The notes under the pieces were generated by a model, which was given only the letters and a program-made list of their open reading frames with translations, had not been told where the DNA came from and ran no database searches. 64,000 nucleotides of DNA from JAOUGY01 sp963785075 (GTDB lineage Bacteria > Actinomycetota > Acidimicrobiia > Spongiisociales > ZC4RG35). Position numbers and translations under genes: made by a program. This document shows, piece by piece, positions 44,006-52,883 of the stretch. Each line of letters begins with the position of its first letter. Positions within the stretch are counted from its first letter, which is position 1. The stretch is taken from positions 372,001 through 436,000 of the forward strand of contig CAWATW010000007.1 in NCBI GenBank assembly GCA_963785075.1, written 5' to 3'.

Positions 44006-45199
44006 TCAGCTGCCGCTGGATGCGCGGTGCAGGAACGCTGCCATTTCGCCGCGGGTGACGGGGTCGTTCGGGCAATACCGGTCGTTGGTCGGTGGATTGC
44101 AACCCAGTGTCACGCCTACGGTTCCCAGGACGTCGATGTCGGTTTCGTGGACACTCGTGTCGTCGTCGACGAACAAGTCGTCGCCTGAACCCTGGGTCCA
44201 GCCGTAGCCGTTGACGAGGAAGGTGGCCATCTGGGCTCTGGTGACCGGGTCGTCGGGGCAGAACAACGCCCCGTCGCAGCCGGTTGTGATGCCTGCCGCC
44301 GCCAGGGCCTGGATGTCGGCTTCGAACACGCTCGTGTCGTCATCGGTGAAAGCGTCGGATGCCGACGGCTGCAGGTCGAGGGCCCGCGCGAGGAAGGCCG
44401 CCATCTGCCCCCGGGTCACGGCATCGTCGGGGCAGAAGAGGTCGTTGTCGGGCGGGTTGCATCCGCGGGTGATTCCGGAATCGGCGAGCCAGACGATGTC
44501 GTCGGCGAACACGTGACCGTCGGGCACGTCGTCGAACCCGGTGGCCGATGGCGGACCCGGAACCACGCCGTCGTCGAAGTACGAGGCGAGGTCGGTGCCG
44601 TGCAGGGTCAGGCCGTCTCCGCTGGCGTGACAGCCCTTCACCTGGTCGGCCGGAAGCGGGCTCATGGTGGGACCGCGTACGGCCTGCCCGCTGTCGACCA
44701 GATGATCGACATACGTCTGCGAAGTCTCCGGGTCACCGACCGTGCACGTAGGCGTGTCGTCGAGGGCGCTCGCGTAGATGGTGGCGGCGGGCAGCCGATC
44801 CTCGATCAGGTCGACGATCGTGTCGACCGTCGCGGTCGACCCCGGGGCATCCGCCTTCACGCACACCTGGAACCACACGGCGGAGGTTCGGGGGTTGGAC
44901 GCCACCAGGGCGTCGAACGCCGCCCACGCCTTCTGTCCCTGCCCGTTCTCGTCCGCCCACGCCACGATGTCCTGGCCCCAATAGTCGGCGAGCGGATTGT
45001 CTTCGGTCGAAGCGAACCACAGTCGCCCGACGTCGGACACCTGGTGATAGCCGATGGTGGCGATGGCGGTGTTCGAACAACCGAGCACGCCCACATCGCC
45101 GATCTCGGCAACCGCCGGCGGCGTCGCAACCGCAACGAAGACCAACCCCGCCGAGGCTGCCGCCGCAACAAGGCGACGCGCAGAACGCCACACGCTCAT
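44006..45199 (-). CDS. Secreted protein with three S-layer-homology repeats
   Basis: A 397-residue protein from ATG 45199 (AAGGAG upstream). A signal peptide (RLVAAAASAGLVFVAVATPPAVA) is followed by a ~180-residue domain with several cysteines (LGCSNTAIATIGYHQVSDVG) that I cannot name. Three SLH-like repeats come next, each with a (F)ADD..I..LA..GIT.GC and FCPDD.VTR.QMA.FL pattern, e.g. NDLFCPDDAVTRGQMAAFLARAL. SLH repeats attach proteins to the cell envelope. It is divergently arranged with the hydrolase gene at 45305. Confidence 0.82.
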   Translation of the reverse strand: MSVWRSARRLVAAAASAGLVFVAVATPPAVAEIGDVGVLGCSNTAIATIGYHQVSDVGRLWFASTEDNPLADYWGQDIVAWADENGQGQKAWAAFDALVASNPRTSAVWFQVCVKADAPGSTATVDTIVDLIEDRLPAATIYASALDDTPTCTVGDPETSQTYVDHLVDSGQAVRGPTMSPLPADQVKGCHASGDGLTLHGTDLASYFDDGVVPGPPSATGFDDVPDGHVFADDIVWLADSGITRGCNPPDNDLFCPDDAVTRGQMAAFLARALDLQPSASDAFTDDDTSVFEADIQALAAAGITTGCDGALFCPDDPVTRAQMATFLVNGYGWTQGSGDDLFVDDDTSVHETDIDVLGTVGVTLGCNPPTNDRYCPNDPVTRGEMAAFLHRASSGS

Positions 45200-45304
45200 G
45201 ACCACTCCTTCTGCAATCCCGCGGTGGATGGTATCGGCGCCCCGCGCCAAGCGCTTCGAGTTCCCACTTCCGGTAGCGCCCTCCTTGCGTACACTGCCCC
45301 GCTC

Positions 45305-46156
45305 ATGAGGGGCAGTGTCACAATGAAGCTGGCGGGTGGCTCGTCCGAGGAACTGGGATTCTTCGGCGATCTGTTCGGCGTGACCCACCTGCCGGCCGGA
45401 ACTCCCGAGCGAGGCGTGGTCATCTGCTCGCCCGTGTACTCGGAGTTCCTCAAGAACAACCGTCGTGAGGTCCAGTTGGGCCGCAGCCTCGCCGAGCAGG
45501 GTTTTGCCGTGCAGCGATTCCACTATCGAGGCACCGGCAACTCGAGAGGCGATGCCGGCTCACTGACGCTGGAGACGATGAGCGAGGACGCAGCGGCAGC
45601 CGTCCAGCGCCTGTCCGAGGTCGCCGGGGTCTCCGAACCCGACCTCGTGGCCACCCGGCTTGCGTCGCTCGTGGCCGTATCGGTGGCCGGGCCGTCATCG
45701 CGGCTCGTGCTGTGGGAGCCCGTGGTGGAAGGCAAACGGTTCTTCCGGGATCTCACCCGCTCGTTGCTGATCCTCGGTGTCAAGCATGGTGCGCAGCGAT
45801 CGGCTCAGGATCTCGAGGCCGAGTTCGAGTCGCGCGGGTCGCTCGACATCGCCGGGTTCTCCGTCGCTCGCACGCTGCGGGACTCGGCCATCGGCAGGCG
45901 CCTGGAGGTGCCCGCAGGTGATGGTGCCGGCTTGATCCTCCAACTGGGACGCGGCACCGATCTGCGCCGCGACATCGAATCCGCAGTTGAAATCTTTGAT
46001 GACGCAGGTCGGAAGGCCGAGGCACTGCCACTCGAGTTCGAAGAGGCCTGGTGGTTCCATCAGGACGTCAACCTCCTCCGACCGGAGGAGGGCACACTGC
46101 TCGATGCGGCCCTGGTCGACACCACCCTCGAATGGCTCACGGGGTCGGTCGGATGA
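45305..46156 (+). CDS. Alpha/beta-hydrolase-like protein, exosortase-hydrolase-2-like
   Basis: About 283 residues from ATG 45305, or 277 from ATG 45323, which has GAGGGG upstream. RGVVICSPVYSEFLKNNRRE and VQRFHYRGTGNSRG give the hydrolase fold. The nucleophile elbow is replaced by VATRLASLVAVSVA, so the serine is missing at the usual place. That resembles the partner hydrolases found with exosortase systems. It overlaps the next hydrolase gene by four bases (ATGA), so they form an operon. No exosortase is present in this window. Function unknown, possibly a scaffold or inactive subunit. Confidence 0.65.
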   Translation: MRGSVTMKLAGGSSEELGFFGDLFGVTHLPAGTPERGVVICSPVYSEFLKNNRREVQLGRSLAEQGFAVQRFHYRGTGNSRGDAGSLTLETMSEDAAAAVQRLSEVAGVSEPDLVATRLASLVAVSVAGPSSRLVLWEPVVEGKRFFRDLTRSLLILGVKHGAQRSAQDLEAEFESRGSLDIAGFSVARTLRDSAIGRRLEVPAGDGAGLILQLGRGTDLRRDIESAVEIFDDAGRKAEALPLEFEEAWWFHQDVNLLRPEEGTLLDAALVDTTLEWLTGSVG

Positions 46157-47058
46157 GGGCGGAGACCCCGGTGCTCTTCGATGTGGGCGAGTCCCAACTG
46201 TTCGGAATGATCACGCACCCCGAGACGCCGAACGGCGTGGGGGTCATGATCATCCAGGGGGGCGACACCGTGAACGTGTCGCTCCAGCGAAACCGGCTCG
46301 CCGTGCGGATGGCCAGGGAGCTGGCGGAGCGGGGTTACACATGCCTGCGATTCGACTACCACGGGCTGGGCGAGTCCACCGGGACCATCGGCGAGCTTCG
46401 TCTCAGCACGCCCTTCACCGAAGACGCCGAGGCGGCAGCCCGCGTGCTGCGGGAACAGCAGGGTGTGGACCATCTCGTGCTCGCCGGGGCGTGCTTCTCC
46501 TCGAGGACCGCCCTCTCCACCGCCCCGCTGCTCGAAGACGTGTCGGCGGTGGTGATGGCGACGCCTCCGATCGGCAGCTACGAACGAACCGAGGCGGTGG
46601 CAGAGCGGATGACTCGTGACCGGACGATCGGCGAATACGCCTCGTTGGCACTCCGGGGCAAGACCATCAAGTCGCTTGCCGACCCGACCCACCGGGCGTT
46701 CTACTTCAAGCTCGCCAAGACGAAGCTTCGCCAGTTGAGCGGACGGGTCGTCCCGGGCAAGGCCGCCGACCCGTTCAAATGGGTCAGCCGTCAGCTTCTG
46801 GAGCCACTCGACGCAATGGTCCAGCGCAGAGTCCCCGTCCTGATCGCATACGGAGTCGACGATCCTCTTCTCCGGGAGTTCGACCGCGCCCGAGGCGGTC
46901 GGCTCGGCACGATCCTCGAGCAGGGCGGCGACCTGATCGAAGTGGCGAGAGATCTTCCAGGCGTCATCCACGGGTTCCCGGCCGTCGACGGTCAAGAGGC
47001 GTTCATCGATCTCGCCTACGGATGGATCGACGAGGTGACAGAGCCGCTGCGGCGGTGA
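46153..47058 (+). CDS. Alpha/beta hydrolase, exosortase-hydrolase-1-like
   Basis: 301 residues. ATG 46153 overlaps the stop of the gene before it. GVGVMIIQGGDTVNVSLQRNR, CLRFDYHGLGESTG and LVLAGACFSSRTALS are the fold landmarks. The elbow G-A-C-F-S carries Cys where Ser is usual, so a cysteine nucleophile is possible. RRVPVLIAYGVDDPLLREF supplies the acid and GVIHGFPAVDGQEAF the His. Together with its partner it resembles the two hydrolases next to exosortase genes in other bacteria, but there is no sorting enzyme nearby. Confidence 0.7.
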   Translation: MRAETPVLFDVGESQLFGMITHPETPNGVGVMIIQGGDTVNVSLQRNRLAVRMARELAERGYTCLRFDYHGLGESTGTIGELRLSTPFTEDAEAAARVLREQQGVDHLVLAGACFSSRTALSTAPLLEDVSAVVMATPPIGSYERTEAVAERMTRDRTIGEYASLALRGKTIKSLADPTHRAFYFKLAKTKLRQLSGRVVPGKAADPFKWVSRQLLEPLDAMVQRRVPVLIAYGVDDPLLREFDRARGGRLGTILEQGGDLIEVARDLPGVIHGFPAVDGQEAFIDLAYGWIDEVTEPLRR

Positions 47059-47075
47059 CCTGCCGCTCCGTCGGC

Positions 47076-48104
47076 TCACTCCCGCATTCGCTCGAAGAGG
47101 ATCGATCGGAGTTCGGGACCGAACGTTCCCGTCAACGACTCGAGGGAGCCGCGATCGGATTCGCCCAGATCCGTCGGCACTCCGATGTTCAGCGTGATCA
47201 CCAGACGGCCGGTGGTGCCGTCGGCGGCACGGACTCCTCTGCCGTCGACCGCCAGCACCGTGCCCCCCTGAGTGCCCGCTGGAACGTTGATCGACAGCGG
47301 CGTGTCGAAGGTCGGCACCGCCACCGTGGCTCCCAGCGCCGCTTCGGTGAATGTGACGGGAACGGTCAGGCGTAGATCGAGCCCGCTGCGGGTGAAAACC
47401 GGATGAGGATCGATGGTCACGAACACGAGAAGGTCGCCCGGCCGTCCGCCACGACCCCCGGGACCGCCCGCGCCCGGCACCGTGACCGTCTCCCCCTCGT
47501 CGACGGCAGGAGGGAGCGTCACATCGACGACCCGCTCGGCCACAACCGTTCCGTGGCCGGCACAGGTGCCGCACTCCTGGGTTGCCTGCTGCCCCTCACC
47601 GCCACAGGTCAGGCAGATTCCGGTGCTCTCACCCATGCGGTTCGTGAAGGTCACCTGCCCGGAGCCATCGCACGTCCAACACCTGACCACGTCGCCGTCG
47701 GCGTCGTATCCCGACCCCGCACAGTCGGAGCATGTCACCGGCCCGGTCACCCGGACCTTCACCGGCCCGCCGCCGATCGACGTCACCAGATCGATCTTCG
47801 CCACCGCCACCACGTCCTGTCCGTTGCGCGCCCATCTCCGGCCCGACTCCTGGAACACGCTGGCAGTGGCAGTGGCGTCGGGTGGCATCGCCGTCGCCCC
47901 GGATCGGTCCGCCTCGGCCCGTTCCCGGGGGTCGAGAAGCACGCGATATGCCTCCGAGATCAGGCGGAACCGTGCAGTCGCCGACTCGTCGTCGGGATTG
48001 AGGTCTGGATGCAGCTGCCGCGCCAGACGCCGGAACGCCCTCCGGATCTCGGCGTCGGTTGCCTCGGCGCCGACCTCGAGCACGCGGTAGGGATCTTCGA
48101 TCAC
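47076..48104 (-). CDS. dnaJ: DnaJ-type co-chaperone with zinc-finger domain
   Basis: 342 residues. The J domain (DPYRVLEVGAEATDAEIRRAFRRLARQLHPDLN) has the HPD motif needed to stimulate Hsp70. A short linker replaces the usual Gly/Phe region. Four CxxCxGxG-type repeats follow (CSDCAGSG, CWTCDGSG, CLTCGGEG, CGTCAGHG), then the C-terminal substrate-binding domains (PGAGGPGGRGGRPGDLLVFV). It may be a second, specialised DnaJ because there are no dnaK or grpE genes nearby. It stands convergent with the hydrolase pair; the gap is 17 bases. Confidence 0.85.
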   Translation of the reverse strand: MIEDPYRVLEVGAEATDAEIRRAFRRLARQLHPDLNPDDESATARFRLISEAYRVLLDPRERAEADRSGATAMPPDATATASVFQESGRRWARNGQDVVAVAKIDLVTSIGGGPVKVRVTGPVTCSDCAGSGYDADGDVVRCWTCDGSGQVTFTNRMGESTGICLTCGGEGQQATQECGTCAGHGTVVAERVVDVTLPPAVDEGETVTVPGAGGPGGRGGRPGDLLVFVTIDPHPVFTRSGLDLRLTVPVTFTEAALGATVAVPTFDTPLSINVPAGTQGGTVLAVDGRGVRAADGTTGRLVITLNIGVPTDLGESDRGSLESLTGTFGPELRSILFERMRE

Positions 48105-48135
48105 GACGGTCAGTCCAGCAGATTCCCGGGCGTGA

Positions 48136-48972
48136 GTGAAGGAGACATCTGTGCTTCTGCGTAGAGTTCGGCCGGTGAACGAACGCCCAGATCACCAGGT
48201 GTCGGCAGGCACGACCGTGCTCTTGTCCGGCCTGATCGGTGTCGGCGTGGGGGTTGCCGGACTCGCAGCGAAGGCTCTCGGCGTGATTCCGCGAGTGCGC
48301 ATCGCAACCCTCACCTGGGGTGCAGTGGTGACGGTTGTGGGCCTGGCCCTGATCTCGCACGGTTCGATGCGGCTACCCGACTTCAACGACATGCTGCGAG
48401 GCGTTCCGTCACGACTGGTCCAGCTCGCGGTCGCCGGCGTGGCCTGGTCGGCCGCCTTCGTGGTGGAGGTCCGGACCGACTGGGCGTGGAAGGATGCGGT
48501 CGCCACCGCTGCCGCAGCGCTGGTGGTGGCGCCGGTCCTCCGCAGCGTCCGCCGTGTCGACGCCCGCACGACCCTGTCGGTGATCCTCGCAGCGATGCTC
48601 GTCACCTTCGGGATGTCGGCGATGTTCAAACGAGAGCAGTACCCGTTCGCTCCGTTCCAGATGTACTCGGTTCCGCAGCTCGATCCACGGGAGGTGACGC
48701 GCCATCGGCTGATCGCCACCGCAGCGGGCGGCGCCGAGATCGACATCACTTCGGTGCTGGGTACGGCCACCGTCGCCAAGCTCGTGTCCGACCCCGACGA
48801 GTCCGCGGTGGCGGACGCCGTGTCGCTTGCTGCAAAGGCCCATGAAGAACGCCGCGGCTCGGATCTCGTGTCGGTGAGGCTCGTCACCGAGACGTGGAGG
48901 GTCGTGCCGTATCCAGGGGAGGCGACCGTCGAGCGGGCCGCGGTCGAGGAGCGGATGGTCGTCGATGCCTGA
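48136..48972 (+). CDS. Membrane protein, partner of the HTTM gene
   Basis: 278 residues from GTG 48136; GTG 48175 is an alternative. Helices: TTVLLSGLIGVGVGVAGLAA, IATLTWGAVVTVVGLALIS, LVQLAVAGVAWSAAFVV, AAAALVVAPVL and LSVILAAMLVTFGMSAMF. The soluble part contains YPFAPFQMYS, the same kind of segment seen in partner proteins of HTTM genes. It overlaps the HTTM gene by eight bases, so the two are an operon and probably a complex. Confidence 0.6.
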   Translation: MKETSVLLRRVRPVNERPDHQVSAGTTVLLSGLIGVGVGVAGLAAKALGVIPRVRIATLTWGAVVTVVGLALISHGSMRLPDFNDMLRGVPSRLVQLAVAGVAWSAAFVVEVRTDWAWKDAVATAAAALVVAPVLRSVRRVDARTTLSVILAAMLVTFGMSAMFKREQYPFAPFQMYSVPQLDPREVTRHRLIATAAGGAEIDITSVLGTATVAKLVSDPDESAVADAVSLAAKAHEERRGSDLVSVRLVTETWRVVPYPGEATVERAAVEERMVVDA

Positions 48973-50008
48973 CCGCGAGTCCACGTGGTGGGAGCGATTC
49001 TGGTTCCGTCCGGTCACGGCGGTCGGTCTTCGCATCGTGCGGGTGGTGGTGTTCGGCGTGGCCGCCATGGTGCTGTTCACCGACATCGGGGTGCTCAAAC
49101 CGTCGATCGTCAACGCCGGAACGCTCTGGGACCCCATCTCGTACTACCGCTTGCTCCCACAACCCGGTGCGGCCGCGTTGGACGTGATGTACCCGCTCAC
49201 CGTGGTGCTCTGTGGCCTCGCCGCCTTTGGGCTGGGTGGGCGCCGGGTGTCGGTGCCGGCGGGGATATCGGGTGGCTATCTGGCGGCGATCGGGAACAAC
49301 CTCGGGAAGGTCAATCACGACCGCAACGTCCTCGTGATGGCGCTCTTCCTGCTGGCGTTCGCACCGGTCATCGGCGAGGGTGAGGGCCGGTCGTACCGGT
49401 TCCGCTGGCCTGTTGCCGGGGTCGCGCTCGGCTATTCGCTGATGTTCCTGTTCGCAGGGGTGTCGAAGCTGCGCACGTCGGGGCTGGAATGGATCTTCTC
49501 CGAGAACCTGCGGAACATCCTCGTCTCAGAGAACCTGCTGTTGCGTGCGCCGGCGTTGTCGGACGTGGCTCTGTGGGTGGCGGAGGAGCCGTGGCGATGG
49601 AAGCCTGCGGCGGCGTTGGCCGTCCTCGGCGAGCTGGGGCTGGTGGTGGGCGTCCTCAGTCGTCGCCCGATCCTGTCGGCGGTCTTCCTGGCTCAAGGTG
49701 CGGGCGTCATCTTCGGTCTGAACCTCTTCCTCGATCTCGGCGGCTGGCCGCTCGTTGTCATGACGGCAACGCTCGTCGACTGGGACCGCGTCACGACTCG
49801 ACTGGCGCGGCCGTTCCCGACCCTGGTGGTGGCGGGTGTGTTCGGCATCGTCGCCGTGGTCACGCTGCTCATGCGGCCCCCGACGCTGGTGGTGCGGGAG
49901 ACGGCGCTGGTGGTTGCGATGGGCGTCTTCTCGGCGCTCTGGGTCCACCGCGCCTCCACATCAGCGCCCGATGTGGCCCCCGCAGAAGCGCTCGAATCTC
50001 CCGCCTGA
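48965..50008 (+). CDS. HTTM-domain membrane protein
   Basis: 347 residues with about nine helices (RIVRVVVFGVAAMVLFTDIG, VMYPLTVVLCGLAAFGLG and others). The GKVNHDRNVLVMALFLLAFAP and LMFLFAGVSKLRTSGLEWI segments are the HTTM (horizontally transferred transmembrane) pattern related to vitamin-K-dependent carboxylase. The carboxylase soluble domain is missing. The acidic C-terminus is short. It forms an operon with the membrane protein before it. Function not known. Confidence 0.75.
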   Translation: MPDRESTWWERFWFRPVTAVGLRIVRVVVFGVAAMVLFTDIGVLKPSIVNAGTLWDPISYYRLLPQPGAAALDVMYPLTVVLCGLAAFGLGGRRVSVPAGISGGYLAAIGNNLGKVNHDRNVLVMALFLLAFAPVIGEGEGRSYRFRWPVAGVALGYSLMFLFAGVSKLRTSGLEWIFSENLRNILVSENLLLRAPALSDVALWVAEEPWRWKPAAALAVLGELGLVVGVLSRRPILSAVFLAQGAGVIFGLNLFLDLGGWPLVVMTATLVDWDRVTTRLARPFPTLVVAGVFGIVAVVTLLMRPPTLVVRETALVVAMGVFSALWVHRASTSAPDVAPAEALESPA

Positions 50009-50053
50009 CGAGCCGACTGCGCTCTGATCGGGCCGCTCGACAAATGGTGGTTG

Positions 50054-50992
50054 TCATCGGTCCAGCAGGCGCCGGCCCAGGCTCCTGACGGCTTCGGTGA
50101 GCTCGGGCGGCTCGACGATCTCGAAGGTCACAGGGAGCGATGCCAGATAGCGGGCGATCCATTCGTGATCGTCGGCGCCGATTTCGAGGAACGTGTGGCG
50201 ACCGGCGGCCTCCAGCCTGCCGACGGTTCGGGGCACCATCGTGGCCGCCCGTTCCACGGGTGTGTGCAGCAGCACCCGGGCGCGGAGCGCATACGACGCG
50301 AGCGACACGCCCTCTTCCACGAGCGCGACCGGATCAGGCGGGTCGACCCGACTGAAGCGCATGCCGGTTGCATACGGCTTCTCCATGCGGTCGAGTCGGA
50401 AGGTGCGCCAGTCGTCCCGGTCCCGGTCGAAGGCGACGAGATACCAGTTGCGCCAGACCACGACGACGCGATAGGGCTCGACGTGGCGTTCGATCTGATC
50501 CCTGGCCGGTGCGGTGTAGAGGAAGCGGATCCGCTCCTCATTGCGTGCGGCTCTCGCCAGGACCGAGAGCGTGCCGGGGTCAACCCGGGGTGCCGGGCGA
50601 CCGGCGGTGGTCAGCGTGACCGAGGTGACGTCCTCGAGCCGGGTACGGAGCTTCGGTGGGAGCATCTGCTCGAGCTTCGCCATCAACGTGAGGCCTGCGT
50701 CGTCGACTCCCAGCACCTGCTCGCGGGCGGCGATCCGCAGCGAGGCGGCCAGCGCCACCGCCTCGTCCTCCTCCAGCATGAGCGGAGGAATGCTCCCGCC
50801 GGTTCCCAGCTGGTACCCGCCACCCGGCCCCGACATGGCGTTGACGGGATATCCCAGTTCGCGCAGCCGGTCGACATCCCGTCGAACCGTGCGGGTCGTC
50901 ACGTGCAGGCGCTCGGAGAGCTCGGCCGCCGTCCAGTCGCGTCGGGTCTCGAGGAGCCCGAGCAACTTGAGCAGCCGGCCCGCCTTGTCCAT
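50054..50992 (-). CDS. WYL-domain transcriptional regulator (HTH DeoR type)
   Basis: 312 residues. The winged helix AELSERLHVTTRTVRRDVDRLRELGYPVNAM is followed by a GGYQLG stretch, the WYL domain with RVVVVWRNWYLVAFDRDRDDWRTFRLDRM, and a C-terminal WCX extension. These regulators bind DNA and sense nucleic acids or nucleotides. The gene is divergent from the DinB remnant at 51069, with which it may once have been paired, a common arrangement in actinobacteria. Confidence 0.88.
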   Translation of the reverse strand: MDKAGRLLKLLGLLETRRDWTAAELSERLHVTTRTVRRDVDRLRELGYPVNAMSGPGGGYQLGTGGSIPPLMLEEDEAVALAASLRIAAREQVLGVDDAGLTLMAKLEQMLPPKLRTRLEDVTSVTLTTAGRPAPRVDPGTLSVLARAARNEERIRFLYTAPARDQIERHVEPYRVVVVWRNWYLVAFDRDRDDWRTFRLDRMEKPYATGMRFSRVDPPDPVALVEEGVSLASYALRARVLLHTPVERAATMVPRTVGRLEAAGRHTFLEIGADDHEWIARYLASLPVTFEIVEPPELTEAVRSLGRRLLDR

Positions 50993-51068
50993 GATCCCAG
51001 CCTACGACTACTGCGGACAGTTTCGGTCCGCAATACCGCCTACCGTGTGAGGTGAAAGAGGAGACCCG

Positions 51069-51285
51069 TGGGCATCCGAGCCGACCGGATGGGCATCGTG
51101 TTCGACCGACTCACGCAGTCGGCCGAACCGTCCAAAGGGACGATGGCTGGGCTCTCCGATGACGAGCAACGGGCTCGACACCGAGATCCCTTTCATCGGG
51201 ATTCTGTGGCGGGTGAGCAGCGAGTTCGCCCACCACATGGCTGAGGTGGCACTTCTGCGCGACCTCTATAGGCAGGAGCACTGAC
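51069..51285 (+). pseudogene. DinB-like (mycothiol-dependent type) gene remnant
   Basis: A good AAAGAGGAG precedes GTG 51069. The reading breaks after about 50 codons. A different frame supplies the family's C-terminal end, PFIGILWRVSSEFAHHMAEVALLRDLYRQEH, ending at 51285. The total of about 72 codons is far below the usual 150-200, so in addition to a frame change most of the middle is gone. It is next to the divergent WYL regulator. Confidence 0.55.
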
Positions 51286-51486
51286 ATGACGTGGAATCAC
51301 GAACAGCACGTCCGTTCGATCATGGAGGACAGGTTGAAAGACGCCGAGCATCGGCGGTTGGTCCGGCAAGCCCGGGGCGGCCGGGAGCGATCGGTCCGGG
51401 TGTGGGCGCTGGGGAGCCTCGTCGTGGCGTGGCGGCCGCGGAGACCGGATCCTTGCCCGGAGGCTCCGCTCGTGTTGTGGGTCTGA
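51286..51486 (+). CDS. Small hypothetical protein
   Basis: A 66-residue frame beginning MTWNHEQHVRSIMEDRLKDAEHRRLVRQARG directly after the DinB remnant, with GAGCAC just upstream as a weak ribosome site. The first half is a plausible amphipathic helix; the second half is basic and Trp/Pro-containing. The pattern is shared in outline with the small protein at 11563. No function can be assigned. Positions 51487-51636 hold no gene I can see. Confidence 0.4.
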   Translation: MTWNHEQHVRSIMEDRLKDAEHRRLVRQARGGRERSVRVWALGSLVVAWRPRRPDPCPEAPLVLWV

Positions 51487-51636
51487 GCCACAACACGACA
51501 CGCGGAGTCCCATCGCGTCTTGCTCCGACACCAGGATTGCGGAATCCCCTCAGGCTGGCGGACACGCCTCACGCTGACGAGTGGAGCACCGGAAGTGGGG
51601 GCTTCCGACCCGGGGATCTGTGGGTTGTGCTGTTGC

Positions 51637-52062
51637 TCAGAGTTGGATCTTGACCGCTTCCGCCAGCCGCTCCAGGCTGGTCTCGAGGCTCGGGACGCGG
51701 ACCGTCGACCGGGCGGCGGTCGCCAGCACCTGCTGACCGAGGTTCAGTTTCTCGGGCGTCACCTGTCGGGTCACCAGCGTTCCGTTCTCGAGCTGTGCGA
51801 GACCGATCCGGTGGGTGTACGAACCGGTGGCATCCCGGACGCGGAACTCGAGGAGCTCCTCGGGACGAGATGTCAGCAGCTCGATCTGGGCTGCGAAGGT
51901 CTTTCCCCTGGACGAAGCCCGGCTGGCATACCGGCCTTCACCCATCGATCTGATCTCGATCTGATCGGCAGACCATTCGGAATGCCGTGTCAGATCCTCG
52001 ATGAGAGGCCACAGCTCGGCGGGTGTGGCGTCGATCTCTTTCCGAGCGCTGAATGTGCGCAT
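51637..52062 (-). CDS. SRPBCC (START-like) family protein
   Basis: 141 residues that fit the polyketide cyclase/dehydrase-like fold: FSARKEIDATPAELWPLIEDLTRHSEWSAD at the N-terminus, a beta-rich middle (FAAQIELLTSRPEELLEFRV) and the long C-terminal helix LETSLERLAEAVKIQL. Such proteins bind hydrophobic ligands in a deep cavity. It is probably co-oriented but not obviously linked with the methyltransferase gene upstream (62 bases). Ligand unknown. Confidence 0.82.
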   Translation of the reverse strand: MRTFSARKEIDATPAELWPLIEDLTRHSEWSADQIEIRSMGEGRYASRASSRGKTFAAQIELLTSRPEELLEFRVRDATGSYTHRIGLAQLENGTLVTRQVTPEKLNLGQQVLATAARSTVRVPSLETSLERLAEAVKIQL

Positions 52063-52123
52063 GCTTCGATCCTTGCAGCAAGGAGCTCGGGCCGTCGCTC
52101 AGGCGGCGAGAATCCTTCCGGCC

Positions 52124-52738
52124 TCAAGGCCGTCGGGCGATGACCGAGATGATGTGCCAGTACTTCGGTTCACGCTGGGCGCCGGCCACGCCGTCGTGCT
52201 CCTCCTCGGAGACGTCGAGGATCGCCCATTCGTCGAGCAACAGCTCGATGTCGTGCATTCCGTGTGAGAGGCACGCCCCGCCGGCCCAGTCGTCGTTCGG
52301 TCCGAGGAACTGCCCGACGAAGTAGCCGCCTGGCTTGACCGCAGTCCGGATCTGTTCCCAGAGGTGCGGAAAGGCGTCCGGCGGACAGAAAGGAATGCTG
52401 AGCTGAGCGAACACGAGGTCGGCCTCGGGCAGTTCGACCTCGCCGAATCGGCAGACCTCGGTGGTCAGTCGCCCGAGCTCCTGCTCGGTGGCGCGTGTTC
52501 TTGTGAACTCGATCGCCGCGACCTCACGGTCGTATGCGAACACGGTCCAGCCCCGATCGAGGAATGCCTTCGTTTCGACCCCGTTTCCGCATCCCAGGTC
52601 GATGACGGTCCGACCGGCACCGTGGTTGATGTCCACGACCTCGGTCGCCGCGACGAACCATCGGCTCGGGAGCCGAGCGGCGGTGGCGCGGTAGTAGGCG
52701 GCCCAATCACCCTCAGGATGGATCTGTGTGTGCGGCAC
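52124..52738 (-). CDS. Class I SAM-dependent methyltransferase
   Basis: 204 residues from GTG 52738 (VPHTQIHPEGDWAAYY). Motif I is RTVIDLGCGNGVETKAFLDRG, the acidic loop VFAYDREVAAIEF, motif II ADLVFAQLSIPFCPP and motif III AVKPGGYFVGQFLG. The length is that of a minimal Rossmann methyltransferase with no extra domain. The frame is open further upstream (to 53044), but that part overlaps the divergent ABC transporter gene and is not family-like. Substrate unknown. Confidence 0.8.
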   Translation of the reverse strand: MPHTQIHPEGDWAAYYRATAARLPSRWFVAATEVVDINHGAGRTVIDLGCGNGVETKAFLDRGWTVFAYDREVAAIEFTRTRATEQELGRLTTEVCRFGEVELPEADLVFAQLSIPFCPPDAFPHLWEQIRTAVKPGGYFVGQFLGPNDDWAGGACLSHGMHDIELLLDEWAILDVSEEEHDGVAGAQREPKYWHIISVIARRP

Positions 52739-52883
52739 GTCTCCAAACCTAGATGGCAACGGGGCCTCTTGCTGCCCGCGATGGTCGCGTTCCCCGCGGT
52801 CGTGACATTCGTCGCCGCCGGTAATGAGACCGATTCTGTCCCGCCCGAGTCGTAGATTGGTGGGGCGACGGTAAGGAGTACAT

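Noticed and set aside
46060..47574. Minus-strand 504-codon frame
   Set aside because: It lies opposite the second exosortase-type hydrolase and part of dnaJ, both strongly supported. It has no recognisable domain.
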